Shown here: positions 45,161 through 54,179 of the stretch, piece after piece
Numbering within the stretch: position 1 is the first letter of the stretch
Layout: every line of letters begins with the position of its first letter
DNA from: Caballeronia sp. SEWSISQ10-4 2
GTDB lineage: Bacteria > Pseudomonadota > Gammaproteobacteria > Burkholderiales > Burkholderiaceae
Assembly (NCBI RefSeq): GCF_030464885.1
Contig: NZ_JALPRJ010000015.1
Coordinates: 62,001-126,000, forward strand
DNA length: 64,000 bases
Reading direction: 5' to 3'
The notes under the pieces: generated by a model
The model's database searches: none
What the model was told of the DNA's origin: nothing
The model's input: the letters and a program-made list of their open reading frames with translations, nothing else
Program-made: the position numbers and the translations under genes

Positions 45161-45940
45161 TTAGCTGCCCGGGTTGCGGCGCATGCGGTTGGAAAGATCG
45201 AATGGCGTGGCGTGCTGATGTTGCGGGCAGCCGGCATCGATGAAAGCGAGCAGGTCGGTCATATCGCGGCCGGTGCCGCGCGGCAGAACGCCGAGTTGTT
45301 CGGCGGGCATTGCCATGCGATTGAGCCAGAAGGTGGTGTAGCCGAACCACGTGGCGCCCGTCACGTCCCAGCCATTCGACGATACGAACACCATCTCGTG
45401 GGCCGCGGCGCCGATCGCCTGCGTCCCGAGCGCATAGGCGGCGTGGGCCGGTTTGTACGCGCGCACGGTGTCCGCTGAGAGGACGTGATCGAAGAGCCCC
45501 GTCATGCCCGCGCTTTTCACCGCGATGTCCAGCATCCGCGGATTGCCATTCGACAGGATCGCGAGTTTCAGATCCTCCCGTTTGCGTAGCCGCTTCAATG
45601 CAGCGACGGTGTCCGGGAACGCCGCGAGGCACGCGTATTCGTCCATCAGGCGCTTTTCCGCAGCCGGGGTCAGCGCCTGCTCGAGCTTCAAGCGCACGGC
45701 CGCGAAGCGCAGCGCGTCGAGTGTGATCGCCCAGAACGGTTCGTATCGGGCACCGGCAGGGTCGGAGAGCGTACGCAACTGCGTGTATTCGATCTGCTTC
45801 TGGCGCCACAACTGCGAAAGCGCATCGCCTTGGCCGGGGAATAACTGCTCCGCGGCCGCCACAACGGAATGGACGTCAAACAGCGTGCCGTAGGCATCGA
45901 AGATGACTGCGCGGGGCGACGAAATCGATACTGACGACAT
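45161..45940 (-). CDS. Haloacid dehalogenase, type II
   Basis: 259 aa. HAD-fold enzyme of the L-2-haloacid dehalogenase type: nucleophile Asp15 in VIFDAYGTLFDVHS, the SNGNP motif (LAILSNGNPRMLD), Lys in YKPAHAAY, and SSNGWDVTGATWFGYTTFWL. They hydrolyse halogenated acids such as 2-chloropropionate; in genomes without such substrates they may act on other acids. It is divergent from a LysR regulator (46077), a pairing I know from dehalogenase and detoxification loci. Substrate not provable here. Confidence 0.82.
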   Translation of the reverse strand: MSSVSISSPRAVIFDAYGTLFDVHSVVAAAEQLFPGQGDALSQLWRQKQIEYTQLRTLSDPAGARYEPFWAITLDALRFAAVRLKLEQALTPAAEKRLMDEYACLAAFPDTVAALKRLRKREDLKLAILSNGNPRMLDIAVKSAGMTGLFDHVLSADTVRAYKPAHAAYALGTQAIGAAAHEMVFVSSNGWDVTGATWFGYTTFWLNRMAMPAEQLGVLPRGTGRDMTDLLAFIDAGCPQHQHATPFDLSNRMRRNPGS

Positions 45941-46076
45941 GGCCGGTGCTCCATAAGTAGACCGTTGATCATTCTATTAGTGCGTCAGAACGATCGGAAG
46001 ATGCTTCTGGATCACTTGATCTTTGACTTTTTCACGCCTAATCTGAGCGTCCTGTCATTCGGACAAACGCACGCTT

Positions 46077-46979
46077 ATGGACCGCTTCAAGCAAATCGAA
46101 ACTTTTGTGGCGGTGGTCGCGAAGGGGAGCCTGTCCGCAGCGGCGCAGGTCGAGGGCGTCGCGCCCGCGGTGATCGGGCGGCGGCTCGACGCGCTGGAAG
46201 AGCGGCTCGGCGTGAAGCTGCTCGTGCGCACCACGCGCCGTCTGACGCTCACGTTCGAAGGTTCGGCGTTTCTGGAGGATTGTCAGCGTGTCATCCATGA
46301 CATGCAAAGCGCCGAGGCGAGCGTTTCGGCGGGTGGCGTGAAGGCGAGCGGGCATCTGCGGGTATCGGCGCCAGCGGGTTTCGGACGACGCCACGTCGCC
46401 GCGCTCGTCCCCGTTTTCACCTCGATGCACCCGGATGTATCGATCACACTCGATCTCACGGACCGCATGGTCGATCTTGTCAACGAAGGTTTCGATTGCG
46501 CCGTGCGGCTCGGCGAGTTGCCGGATTCGTCGCTGGTGTCGCTGAAGCTTGGCGAGAACCGGCGGGTTTGCGTGGCATCGCCGGAGTATTTGCGCAGCCG
46601 TGGCGCACCCGCCGATCTCGAGGAACTCGCGCAGCACAACTGCCTGCCGCTCGGGGCGAGCTCGAATCAGCAGCGCGGCTGGGTGTTTCAGAAGGACGGC
46701 AAGGTCGTGCAACTGCGCGTATCGGGCACGATGGAGTGCTCGGACGGCGCCGTGCTGCACGAGTGGTGTCTCGCCGGATATGGCCTCGCGTGGCGCTCGT
46801 GGTGGGAAGTCGGCGATGACATCGCCAAGGGCCGCCTGATGAGCGTGCTCGATGCGTTCGCGGCGCCGCCCATCGGGATTCATGCGGTGTTTCCGCAACG
46901 CCGGCACCTGCCGTTGAGAGTGCGCTTGTTTCTCGACCTGCTCAAACATACCTTCGGCGCTCCAGGATATTGGGGTTGA
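46077..46979 (+). CDS. LysR-family transcriptional regulator
   Basis: 300 aa. N-terminal HTH (DRFKQIETFVAVVAKGSLSA, AAAQVEGVAPAVIGRRLDAL) and a periplasmic-binding-protein-type effector domain (GHLRVSAPAGFGRRHVAALV, VNEGFDCAVRLGELPDSSLV). Divergent from the haloacid dehalogenase with a 136-bp gap. GATCA-CT-TGATC (46010-46021) in the gap is a candidate operator of LysR size. Effector unknown; the dehalogenase substrate is a reasonable guess. Confidence 0.85.
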   Translation: MDRFKQIETFVAVVAKGSLSAAAQVEGVAPAVIGRRLDALEERLGVKLLVRTTRRLTLTFEGSAFLEDCQRVIHDMQSAEASVSAGGVKASGHLRVSAPAGFGRRHVAALVPVFTSMHPDVSITLDLTDRMVDLVNEGFDCAVRLGELPDSSLVSLKLGENRRVCVASPEYLRSRGAPADLEELAQHNCLPLGASSNQQRGWVFQKDGKVVQLRVSGTMECSDGAVLHEWCLAGYGLAWRSWWEVGDDIAKGRLMSVLDAFAAPPIGIHAVFPQRRHLPLRVRLFLDLLKHTFGAPGYWG

Positions 46980-47051
46980 ATTGCCGGCCGCTTGCCCTGA
47001 TTCAGTTACTACAATGAAAGTGCACGATGGCCACTGCCAGGGGAGTCGACC

Positions 47052-47486
47052 ATGTTCAAGCACATTCTGGTTCCGACGGATGGATCGGTTCTTTCGCAGA
47101 AAGCGATTGATGGCGCGATCGATCTTGCCCAGTCGGTCGGCGCGCGGATTACGGCTTACGCTTGTCTGCCGCTGTATCCGTATTCGCCTTTCGCCGATGT
47201 CGCCGTCGAGCCGCCCGGGGATTTTCATGAACGCGCGGAGAGGGAAGCCCGGGAGCATCTTGGGGCGGTTGAAAAAGCTGCCGCCGCCGTTGGGGTGTCG
47301 TGTGCTTCCGTGACTAGCGTCGAGTCCGCGCCTTATATCGGGATTATCGATATTGCCGAGCGCGAAGGCTGCGATGTGATTTTCATGGCCTCGCACGGCA
47401 GGAGAGGGTTGGGAAGTTTGCTGATCGGCAGTGAGACCCAGCGGGTGCTCACTCACACCAAGATTCCGGTGATTGTTTATCGCTAG
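47052..47486 (+). CDS. Universal stress protein
   Basis: 144 aa. UspA family: MFKHILVPTDGSVLSQKAID with the ATP-binding Asp, the C-terminal VIFMASHGRRGLGSLLIGS and ETQRVLTHTKIPVIVYR; the G-x2-G-x9-GS/T ATP-binding loop is present. These proteins help survival under stress. Preceded by AGGGGAGTC about 4 nt from the ATG. Convergent with aceA. Confidence 0.88.
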   Translation: MFKHILVPTDGSVLSQKAIDGAIDLAQSVGARITAYACLPLYPYSPFADVAVEPPGDFHERAEREAREHLGAVEKAAAAVGVSCASVTSVESAPYIGIIDIAEREGCDVIFMASHGRRGLGSLLIGSETQRVLTHTKIPVIVYR

Positions 47487-47513
47487 GGTTTTGGGGTTGC
47501 GTATAAACGCAAA

Positions 47514-47544
47514 GAGGGCACACAACCAGCGTTCGTGCGCCCTC
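47514..47544. terminator. Bidirectional terminator between the universal stress protein and aceA
   Basis: GAGGGCACAC and GTGCGCCCTC form a 10-position stem with one mismatch in the gap between two convergent genes. Confidence 0.6.
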
Positions 47545-47570
47545 GATCCACTCAAAGCAGTCGCGATTTA

Positions 47571-48875
47571 TTAAGCGACTTTCTTCTCGAAGAACTGTTC
47601 ATCTTCGGTAGAGCCGTGCAATGCCGTCGTCGATGCGTCTTTTTCAACTGCCTGCGTCACCGCATCGAAGTAACCGGTTCCGACTTCCCGCTGATGCTTC
47701 ACCGCGGTGAAACCCTTCTCGGCTGCAGCGAATTCCGCTTCCTGCATCTCGACGAACGCGCTCATCTGGTTGCGCGCATAACCGTGCGCCAGATTGAACA
47801 TCGAGTAATTCAGCGCATGGAAACCGGCCAGCGTAATGAACTGGAACTTGTAGCCCATTGCACCGAGTTCTTTCTGGAACTTGGCGATAGTCGCGTCGTC
47901 CAGGTTCTTCTTCCAGTTAAACGACGGCGAGCAGTTATACGACAGCAATTTGCCCGGGAATTCGCGATGAATTGCCTCGGCGAACTTCTTCGCGTATTCC
48001 AGATCCGGCTTGCCGGTTTCGCACCAGATCATGTCGGCGTACGGCGCATAAGCGAGACCACGCGACACCGCTTGTTCCAGGCCCGGCTTCGTGCGAAAGA
48101 AACCTTCCACGGTACGCTCGCCGGTCAGGAACGGCCTGTCGTTTTCATCGACATCCGATGTCACCAGATCAGCCGCTTCCGCATCCGTGCGGGCGAGCAG
48201 GATGGTCCGCGTACCGGACACGTCAGCCGCGAGACGTGCCGCGGTGAGCTTCGCGATGTTTTCGCGCGTCGGCACCAGCACCTTGCCGCCCATGTGCCCG
48301 CATTTTTTCACCGATGCCAGTTGATCCTCGAAGTGCACGCCTGCCGCGCCTGCTTCGATCATCGCTTTCATCAGTTCGAACGCATTCAGCACGCCGCCGA
48401 AACCCGCTTCGGCGTCGGCCACGATCGGCTGGAAGAAGTCGAGATAACCTTCATCGCCCGGATTCTTGCCCTCGGACCACTGGATCTGATCGGCGCGCGT
48501 CAGCGTGTTGTTGATGCGCTTGACCACCAGCGGCACCGAATTCGCCGGATACAGCGATTGATCGGGATACATCTCGCCCGCGACGTTGGCGTCGCCGGCC
48601 ACCTGCCAACCCGACAAATAGATGGCCTTCAAACCGGCCTTGACCTGCTGCATCGCCTGATTGCCGGTCAGCGCGCCGAGCGCATTGACGAACGGCTCAT
48701 CATGAATCGACGCCCACAGCTTCTCCGCGCCGCGTTTGGCCAGCGTGTGCTCGACCGGCACCGAACCGCGCAGCCGCACGACGTCGTCGGCGGAATAGCT
48801 GCGCTTGATGCCCTTCCAGCGCGGATCCGTATCCCATTGCTTTTGAAGTTCCTGAGCTTGTTGTTGGCGCGACAT
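47571..48875 (-). CDS. aceA: Isocitrate lyase
   Basis: 434 aa. Cleaves isocitrate to glyoxylate and succinate, first step of the glyoxylate bypass. The catalytic KKCGH motif (Cys192) is in [32 protein letters not shown] and [14 protein letters not shown] are also family blocks. Start ATG 48875 with AAAGGAG 7 nt upstream. Its 383-bp upstream region contains a perfect 16-bp palindrome (48965-48980) and an exact IHF consensus (49050-49062), suggesting carbon-source control. Confidence 0.95.
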   Translation of the reverse strand: MSRQQQAQELQKQWDTDPRWKGIKRSYSADDVVRLRGSVPVEHTLAKRGAEKLWASIHDEPFVNALGALTGNQAMQQVKAGLKAIYLSGWQVAGDANVAGEMYPDQSLYPANSVPLVVKRINNTLTRADQIQWSEGKNPGDEGYLDFFQPIVADAEAGFGGVLNAFELMKAMIEAGAAGVHFEDQLASVKKCGHMGGKVLVPTRENIAKLTAARLAADVSGTRTILLARTDAEAADLVTSDVDENDRPFLTGERTVEGFFRTKPGLEQAVSRGLAYAPYADMIWCETGKPDLEYAKKFAEAIHREFPGKLLSYNCSPSFNWKKNLDDATIAKFQKELGAMGYKFQFITLAGFHALNYSMFNLAHGYARNQMSAFVEMQEAEFAAAEKGFTAVKHQREVGTGYFDAVTQAVEKDASTTALHGSTEDEQFFEKKVA

Positions 48876-48964
48876 GGCGTTTCTCCTTTGATTACCAGAC
48901 TAATGACTAATGGATGATCGTCCGGTCGAGTAGCTGAAGCGTCGATGACGTCTCCGGTTGCTCA

Positions 48965-48980
48965 ACTCTTATATAAGAGT
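48965..48980. promoter_or_regulatory. Perfect palindrome upstream of aceA
   Basis: ACTCTTATATAAGAGT is its own reverse complement over 16 bp, about 90 bp before the aceA start. It has the look of a GntR/FadR-type dimer operator. Its position suggests repression or activation of aceA. Confidence 0.6.
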
Positions 48981-49049
48981 CTAGGGATGCGGAGGCTTTG
49001 GAGAAAGCGCTTTTGTGCTGTTTCGAACATAAAAATAATCTTTAAAAAT

Positions 49050-49062
49050 CAATTACTTGATA
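49050..49062 (-). promoter_or_regulatory. Candidate IHF site upstream of aceA
   Basis: On the minus strand TATCAAGTAATTG matches WATCAANNNNTTR at every defined position. It lies in the A/T-rich stretch about 175 bp upstream of the aceA start. Confidence 0.4.
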
Positions 49063-49185
49063 ATAATATTTCACATTAAGAAATGCTCTTTTCCATGCTG
49101 GGACGTCCCGATTTGTGCCGCGCAACAACAATTTCGCCGCACAGAAAATCATTCCACATTGTGAAAAATAAAAAGAGAGCGAAAA

Positions 49186-49212
49186 AAAACCGATGCGCGA
49201 AGCATCGGTTTT
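49186..49212 (-). terminator. Terminator of the DEAD-box helicase gene
   Basis: AAAACCGATGC-GCGAA-GCATCGGTTTT, an 11-bp stem with an A tract on the left and T tract on the right. It serves the minus-strand gene ending at 49259. Confidence 0.85.
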
Positions 49213-49258
49213 CTTTTTGCGGCGCGCGCGAGACGCGGCGCCGTTTCATCAATGAAGC

Positions 49259-50941
49259 TTAGCTGCCACGACGCGGAGCGCGCGGGCCGTCGTTGCGACG
49301 TGCTGCATAACCGTCGCGCGAACCGCCGCCGAAGCCCGAACCGCCATCACGCGATCCACCACCGCTGCGATAGCCGTCACGCGAGCCACCGTCGCGCGAG
49401 TCGCGAGCACCGCCGGCGCTTGCCGGTTTGTTGCCCCAGCCGCCCGGCTTGGCCGAGCCGCCGTTGCCGGCGCCACCACCGCTACCAAAACGACGACCGG
49501 CGCCACCTGCACCAGCGCCACCGCCCGGACGGCCACGGCCGCCAAAGCCCGGACGACCGCCGCCACCGCCGGCCGGAGCCGAACGACGCGGTTCGAAACC
49601 AGCGATAACGCTCACTGCGAGCGGCACACGCACGAAACGCTCGATGCGCTTCAGCGCGCCTTGCTCAGCGTGATGCACGAGGCTGATTGCCGTACCCGTA
49701 CGACCAGCACGGCCCGTACGGCCGATACGGTGAACGTAGTCTTCCGCGAACTTCGGCAGATCGTAGTTGAACACGTGCGTGATGCCGGGAATATCGATAC
49801 CGCGAGCCGCGACATCGGTTGCCACCAGCACGCGCACTTTGCGCTCACGCAGCGCACGGATCGTGCGGTTGCGTGCGCCTTGCGGCAAATCGCCGTGCAG
49901 CGCAGCCGATTCAAAACCAGCGTCCGACAAGCGGATAGCCAGTTGGTCAGCGTCGTTCTTGGTCGCCGTGAAAACGATAGCCTGATCCAGGCCGGCGTCG
50001 CGCAACAGATGGTCGAGCAGACGATCCTTGTGATCGCGGTCATCGACGTAATGCACGGTTTGCGCGATGTTGTTCTGTGCTTCGAGCTTTTGAATGATCT
50101 CGATGCGTTCCGGGTTCTTCAACAGGCGACCGGTCAGCGAGCTGATCTTGCCGTCGATGGTTGCCGAGAACAGCAGCGTCTGACGCGAAGCGGGCGTAGC
50201 GGCAACAATGGTTTCGATGTCGTCGATAAAACCCATGTCCAGCATGCGGTCGGCTTCGTCGAGCACGAGGATTTGCAGTTGCGACAGGTCAATACGGCCG
50301 CGTTCCAGGTGGTCGAGCAAACGGCCCGGCGTAGCGACCAGGATTTCCGGGTTCTTCGCGAGCAGCATCAATTGCTGACCATACGCGACACCGCCAAGAA
50401 TGCTGACCGTGCGCAACCGGCGCAGATGCTTGCCGTAGGTCGTAGCAGCTGCGGTCACCTGCATGGCGAGTTCGCGGGTCGGCGTCAAAACCAGCATGGT
50501 CGGACGAGCGACCGGTTGCTGACGGCGTGCCGGGCGGGCATTCGGGTCATGCGGCTCACGCGGTGCTGCGGCCTTGGCCTTTTCAAGCTGCGAGAAACGT
50601 TCGATAGCCGGCAACATGAACGCTGCCGTCTTGCCCGAACCGGTCGGGCTGGAAACCAGCAAGTCGCGGCCGGCGAGCGCTGCGGGAATCGCGCGCTGCT
50701 GAACCGGCGTCGGCACTTGATAGCCGGAGGCCGTCAGCGCAACAACGATTTCCGGCGACAGGCCGAGCGACTCGAAGCTCGGGCCGGTCTGGACGGCGAT
50801 CGCGGCAGCTACCGGCGCGACTGAAGAAATAGGGGTGGGTACAGCCGGCGAAGCAGATGCTGCCGGCGCGGCGGGTGCGTCAGCGCCAAGTGCCAGAGCA
50901 GCGATGGAGTCCAGCGGGCTGTGGGTGTTGCTCGAAGTCAT
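49259..50941 (-). CDS. DEAD-box ATP-dependent RNA helicase
   Basis: 560 aa. Motifs in order: Q motif SGYQVPTPVQQRAIP, Walker A SPTGSGKTAA, PTRELA, ATPGRLLDHL, DEAD (VLDEADRMLD), SAT, ARGIDIPG and HRIGRTGRAGR. This places it with RhlE/DeaD-like helicases that remodel RNA. The N-terminal 65 residues are Ala/Pro-rich; the C-terminal 110 are Gly/Arg/Ser-rich (RGG-like), a likely RNA-binding disordered tail. Start ATG 50941 with AAGGA upstream. Its unusually long upstream gap (488 bp) could include a regulated leader. Confidence 0.9.
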   Translation of the reverse strand: MTSSNTHSPLDSIAALALGADAPAAPAASASPAVPTPISSVAPVAAAIAVQTGPSFESLGLSPEIVVALTASGYQVPTPVQQRAIPAALAGRDLLVSSPTGSGKTAAFMLPAIERFSQLEKAKAAAPREPHDPNARPARRQQPVARPTMLVLTPTRELAMQVTAAATTYGKHLRRLRTVSILGGVAYGQQLMLLAKNPEILVATPGRLLDHLERGRIDLSQLQILVLDEADRMLDMGFIDDIETIVAATPASRQTLLFSATIDGKISSLTGRLLKNPERIEIIQKLEAQNNIAQTVHYVDDRDHKDRLLDHLLRDAGLDQAIVFTATKNDADQLAIRLSDAGFESAALHGDLPQGARNRTIRALRERKVRVLVATDVAARGIDIPGITHVFNYDLPKFAEDYVHRIGRTGRAGRTGTAISLVHHAEQGALKRIERFVRVPLAVSVIAGFEPRRSAPAGGGGGRPGFGGRGRPGGGAGAGGAGRRFGSGGGAGNGGSAKPGGWGNKPASAGGARDSRDGGSRDGYRSGGGSRDGGSGFGGGSRDGYAARRNDGPRAPRRGS

Positions 50942-51377
50942 GTCGATCCTTGAAACGGGGAATAAGGCGTGTGGCGCCAATCGGCATACCCAAGTCGTCA
51001 GATTCAGCGAGCAAAGAAGCAGCGAGCAAATCGAAAAACGGGGGCAGCTCGCAACAATAAAGGCGAGCTTTTCGTTAGAAGCTGTATCGGATTCGACAGG
51101 CCGAGGCGGCTTTGTCGTCAGCCTGATGCATGATCGGCCGAGAAAGGCCTAGCAGGGAGGGGACAGTTTCTAAACTGGATTGGAGCAAAACGCTACGAGG
51201 CGCCGCGCTGCGTGCGATGAACCGACTTTCAAACGTCAATTCACCCGGTCACAGTGAAGCGCAGGCAACAGTATAGCGGCAATTGTTGCGCTGCGCCAGA
51301 TTTTGAGACAGTTTGATTCGATTGGCGGTTTGCAGGGGCGCGCGGTTGCCGCATATGTCTCAAGCGCGCGTCTCAAT
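50942..51377. other. Long gap upstream of the helicase gene
   Basis: About 440 bp with no credible gene between the helicase and the ACBP gene, both on the minus strand. It should hold the helicase promoter and possibly a long 5' leader, as cold-induced helicases often have. No clear structure is assigned. Confidence 0.3.
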
Positions 51378-51420
51378 AAAGCGCCACGGGACTGGTCGTA
51401 AAGCGCCACGGGACTGGTCG
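51378..51420. repeat. Tandem 21-bp direct repeat downstream of ACBP
   Basis: A 21-bp unit beginning AAAGCGCCACGGGACTGG is repeated exactly at 51378-51398 and 51400-51420 with one base between. It starts 9 bp after the ACBP stop (51430) on its downstream side. Perfect identity suggests a recent duplication. Confidence 0.75.
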
Positions 51421-51429
51421 GCCCGGATT

Positions 51430-51708
51430 TCACGCCGATGCGCCGCTTTTCAACGATTCCACCAGCTCGACGTATTGCTGCTTTGCGGTGTCCTGCGGCG
51501 TGCCGGCGAGCGCGGTCCATGCGTCGTACTTGTATTTGCCGGCGATATCGGTGAAACCTGGCTTGTCGCCCTGCACATCGCCGAGGCTCGCTTGCTTGTA
51601 GAGCGCGTAGAGGCGCAGCAGCGTAAGGTTGCCCGGACGTTCAGGCAATTCCTTGACGTCCGCCTGTGCTTGCGCGAATTGCGCGTCGAGTTCGTTGATT
51701 CCACTCAT
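51430..51708 (-). CDS. Acyl-CoA-binding protein
   Basis: 92 aa. The four-helix ACBP fold is recognised by LLRLYALYKQASLGDVQGDK and GKYKYDAWTALAGTPQDTAK, which include the Tyr and Lys residues that hold the acyl-CoA head group. ACBPs buffer medium and long-chain acyl-CoA in the cytosol. They are rare in bacteria but found in several proteobacteria. Divergent from tsaB. Confidence 0.88.
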   Translation of the reverse strand: MSGINELDAQFAQAQADVKELPERPGNLTLLRLYALYKQASLGDVQGDKPGFTDIAGKYKYDAWTALAGTPQDTAKQQYVELVESLKSGASA

Positions 51709-51875
51709 TCGGTTCTCCGGACATGCTGGTTAGGGACGGGCGATCATAGCAAGCCAGCTGTGCGTGATTTTCGAGGGTTTCTTCCAGACTTCCCGTACGG
51801 CGTACGTGACGTGGCTTGCGGTCGAGCTCGCCGCCGCACGGCTCATGCATTACGTCACGCATTACAATAGCGGCC

Positions 51876-52700
51876 ATGACACGCACCGTTCTGCTCGCCC
51901 TCGATACCTCGACCGAATTCTGTTCAGTCGCGCTGCTGATCGCCGATCCCGCGCCCGCCACGGCTCATGGAAGCGCTCCTCATTACTCCGCCGGCGAAGT
52001 TAATGTCTGGTTCAGCCATGAATTGACGGGGCCGGTATCCAGCACGCGTCTGCTGCCCGCCATTCGCGAATTGTTCGATCTGGTCGGGTTGAAACTCGCC
52101 GATTGCTCGGGAATCGCGTTCGGCGCGGGGCCGGGATCGTTTACCGGTTTGCGCACGGCGACCGGCGTTGCGCAAGGACTGGCGTTCGGATTGAGCGTGC
52201 CGGTCGTGCCCGTCGGTACCTTGCTCGCGTGCGCGGAGTTCGCGCGTTTGCACGAGCCATCGGCAACGCGGGTGCTCGCGGCGCTCGACGCCCGCATGAA
52301 CGAGGCGTACTGGGCGGATTTCCGCTGGGACGCAGCGGCGGGCGAGTGGGCCACGGTGCAGACGGCATCGCTGGATCTGCCCGAGGCTATCGTTTTGCCG
52401 GATGAGCCGTTCACGCTGGCGGGCAATGCGGCGGCGGCTTTCGGCGACCGTCTGCCGATGCCCGATGCCCCCGCGTGCCGCATCGATTTCGATGCATGGC
52501 CTCATGCCTTGCCCGTGGCGCTCGCCGGATTGCGTGCGCTGCGCGCCGGCCGGACGGTCGCGCCGGACCAGGCCGCGCCGGAATACGTACGCAACAAGGT
52601 CGCGCAAACCACCGCCGAGCGGATGGACGCGCGCGCCGCCAAAGCTGCTGCTGCCGTGCACCCTGAGCAGGCTGATCAAACGACGGAGCCCCTACGGTGA
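51876..52700 (+). CDS. tsaB: tRNA threonylcarbamoyladenosine biosynthesis protein TsaB
   Basis: 274 aa. Opening MTRTVLLALDTSTEFCSVAL, with AFGAGPGSFTGLRTATGVAQ and VPVVPVGTLLACAEFA as family blocks. TsaB partners TsaD and TsaE in t6A37 formation. Start ATG 51876; the in-frame upstream extension is unsupported. It overlaps rimI by GTGA (52697-52700). First gene of tsaB-rimI-udg-DUF1853. Confidence 0.92.
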   Translation: MTRTVLLALDTSTEFCSVALLIADPAPATAHGSAPHYSAGEVNVWFSHELTGPVSSTRLLPAIRELFDLVGLKLADCSGIAFGAGPGSFTGLRTATGVAQGLAFGLSVPVVPVGTLLACAEFARLHEPSATRVLAALDARMNEAYWADFRWDAAAGEWATVQTASLDLPEAIVLPDEPFTLAGNAAAAFGDRLPMPDAPACRIDFDAWPHALPVALAGLRALRAGRTVAPDQAAPEYVRNKVAQTTAERMDARAAKAAAAVHPEQADQTTEPLR

Positions 52701-53191
52701 GTGGCGTGTTGCTGGCGGATCGTTATCTGTCGTCGATGACTGAAGCCGATCTCGACGAGGTCGCCGCCATCGAGAAGCTCGCTTACGAGTTTCCCTGGAC
52801 CCGCGGCAATTTCCAGGACTCGCTGCGCAACGGCTATTTCGGCGTGTGCCTGCGCCACGTCACCGGGACTTTGCTGGGATATTGCGTACTGATGCCGGTG
52901 GTCGATGAAATGCATCTGCTGAATCTGTGCGTCGCGCCCCAGGCACAACATGCCGGCGCCGGACTCACGTTGCTGCGAGAAGCGGTGCGCATCTCGCGGC
53001 ATCAGAAACTCGACGGCGTGCTGCTGGAGGTGCGGCCATCGAATCCGCGTGCCATCCAGCTTTACGAGCGCTTTGGTTTTGCCACCATCGGGCGGCGCAA
53101 GAACTATTACCCCGCGCGGCACCGGTCGCGCGAGGATGCACTCGTCATGCGTCTGACGTTTTCAAAGGAGGCCGCGAATGGCGCTGCATAA
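52697..53191 (+). CDS. rimI: Ribosomal protein S18-alanine N-acetyltransferase RimI-like
   Basis: 164 aa, GTG start overlapping the tsaB stop. GNAT motifs: LNLCVAPQAQHAGAGLTLLR (acetyl-CoA loop) and LLEVRPSNPRAIQLYERFGF, then RRKNYYPARHRSREDALVM, which is the RimI signature. It acetylates the N-terminal alanine of S18. Its last 14 bases overlap the start of the uracil-DNA glycosylase gene. Confidence 0.88.
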   Translation: MSGVLLADRYLSSMTEADLDEVAAIEKLAYEFPWTRGNFQDSLRNGYFGVCLRHVTGTLLGYCVLMPVVDEMHLLNLCVAPQAQHAGAGLTLLREAVRISRHQKLDGVLLEVRPSNPRAIQLYERFGFATIGRRKNYYPARHRSREDALVMRLTFSKEAANGAA

Positions 53192-54179
53192 GTCGATGCT
53201 GGAAGAGTTCGGGCTGGGAACGGTCTGGGTGAGGCGTGGGACGGGATCGGCTGAAACATCCGCTGCCGTGCCTGAGCAGTCAACGGCTGCCGGGTTGCCG
53301 CCTGCGCATGTCGCGGAACGAGCACCGGAAACGCCGGCGGCGGTGACAGCCGATTCAATCGATGCGCTGACGGCGCTCGATGCTGCTCTTTCAGCCGCGC
53401 AGACCAGCCAGGACAATGTGCGGCAAGCGCCGTCCAGGACGCCGCCAGCAGAAACAGACGTCGATACGTCCCGGATCAAAGCCGATCAGTTCGTCCCTTC
53501 CGCAGAACCGCCTGTCTTCGATGATCTCCCGTGGCTCGACGACGTACCGCTCCAGACTCCCGTCGCGCCCGAAACCATCGACGACACCGCCGCCGATATC
53601 GCGTCCCTCGACTGGGACACGCTGGCCGCGCGCGTCTCCGTCTGCGAACGTTGCCGCTTGTGCGAGCGGCGCACGAATTCGGTATTTGGCGTTGGCGACC
53701 GGGATGCCGACTGGATGCTGATTGGCGAAGCGCCGGGCGAGAACGAGGACAAGCAGGGCGAACCGTTCGTCGGCCAGGCGGGCAAGCTGCTCGACAGCAT
53801 GCTGCACGCGGTGGCGTTATCGCGTGAGGACAACGTGTTCATCGCGAACGTGATCAAGTGCCGCCCGCCCGGTAACCGCAATCCGGAACTCGATGAAGTC
53901 GCGCGTTGCGAGCCCTATCTGAAGCGGCAGGTCGAATTGGTGAAACCGAAGCTGATCGTCGCGCTTGGCCGGTTTGCCGCGCAGAGTCTGCTCAAGACGG
54001 AGGCGAGCATTGCGTCGCTGCGTGGCCGCGTGCACGACTATCAAGGTGTGCCGGTTATCGTCACGTATCACCCGGCTTACTTGCTGCGTAGTCTCCCCGA
54101 CAAAGCCAAGGCATGGGCCGATCTGTGTCTCGCACAAGCAACCTATCGCAAGTCGCTGAAGGCGGCAGACGACCAGTGA
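53178..54179 (+). CDS. Family 4 uracil-DNA glycosylase with long N-terminal extension
   Basis: 333 aa. The C-terminal 190 residues are a family 4 uracil-DNA glycosylase with a 4Fe-4S cluster: [20 protein letters not shown] (Cys ligands), [20 protein letters not shown] (motif 1), the [14 protein letters not shown] block and [16 protein letters not shown] (motif 2). It excises uracil from DNA. The first 140 residues are an Ala/Pro/Asp-rich, low-complexity extension not found in the typical 200-aa enzyme. ATG 53178 overlaps rimI; it is followed with GTGA overlap by the DUF1853 gene. Confidence 0.88.
   Translation: MALHKSMLEEFGLGTVWVRRGTGSAETSAAVPEQSTAAGLPPAHVAERAPETPAAVTADSIDALTALDAALSAAQTSQDNVRQAPSRTPPAETDVDTSRIKADQFVPSAEPPVFDDLPWLDDVPLQTPVAPETIDDTAADIASLDWDTLAARVSVCERCRLCERRTNSVFGVGDRDADWMLIGEAPGENEDKQGEPFVGQAGKLLDSMLHAVALSREDNVFIANVIKCRPPGNRNPELDEVARCEPYLKRQVELVKPKLIVALGRFAAQSLLKTEASIASLRGRVHDYQGVPVIVTYHPAYLLRSLPDKAKAWADLCLAQATYRKSLKAADDQ

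Noticed and set aside
46010..46021. GATCA-CT-TGATC as a LysR operator
   Set aside because: The palindrome is short and only its position supports it, so it is not listed as a feature.
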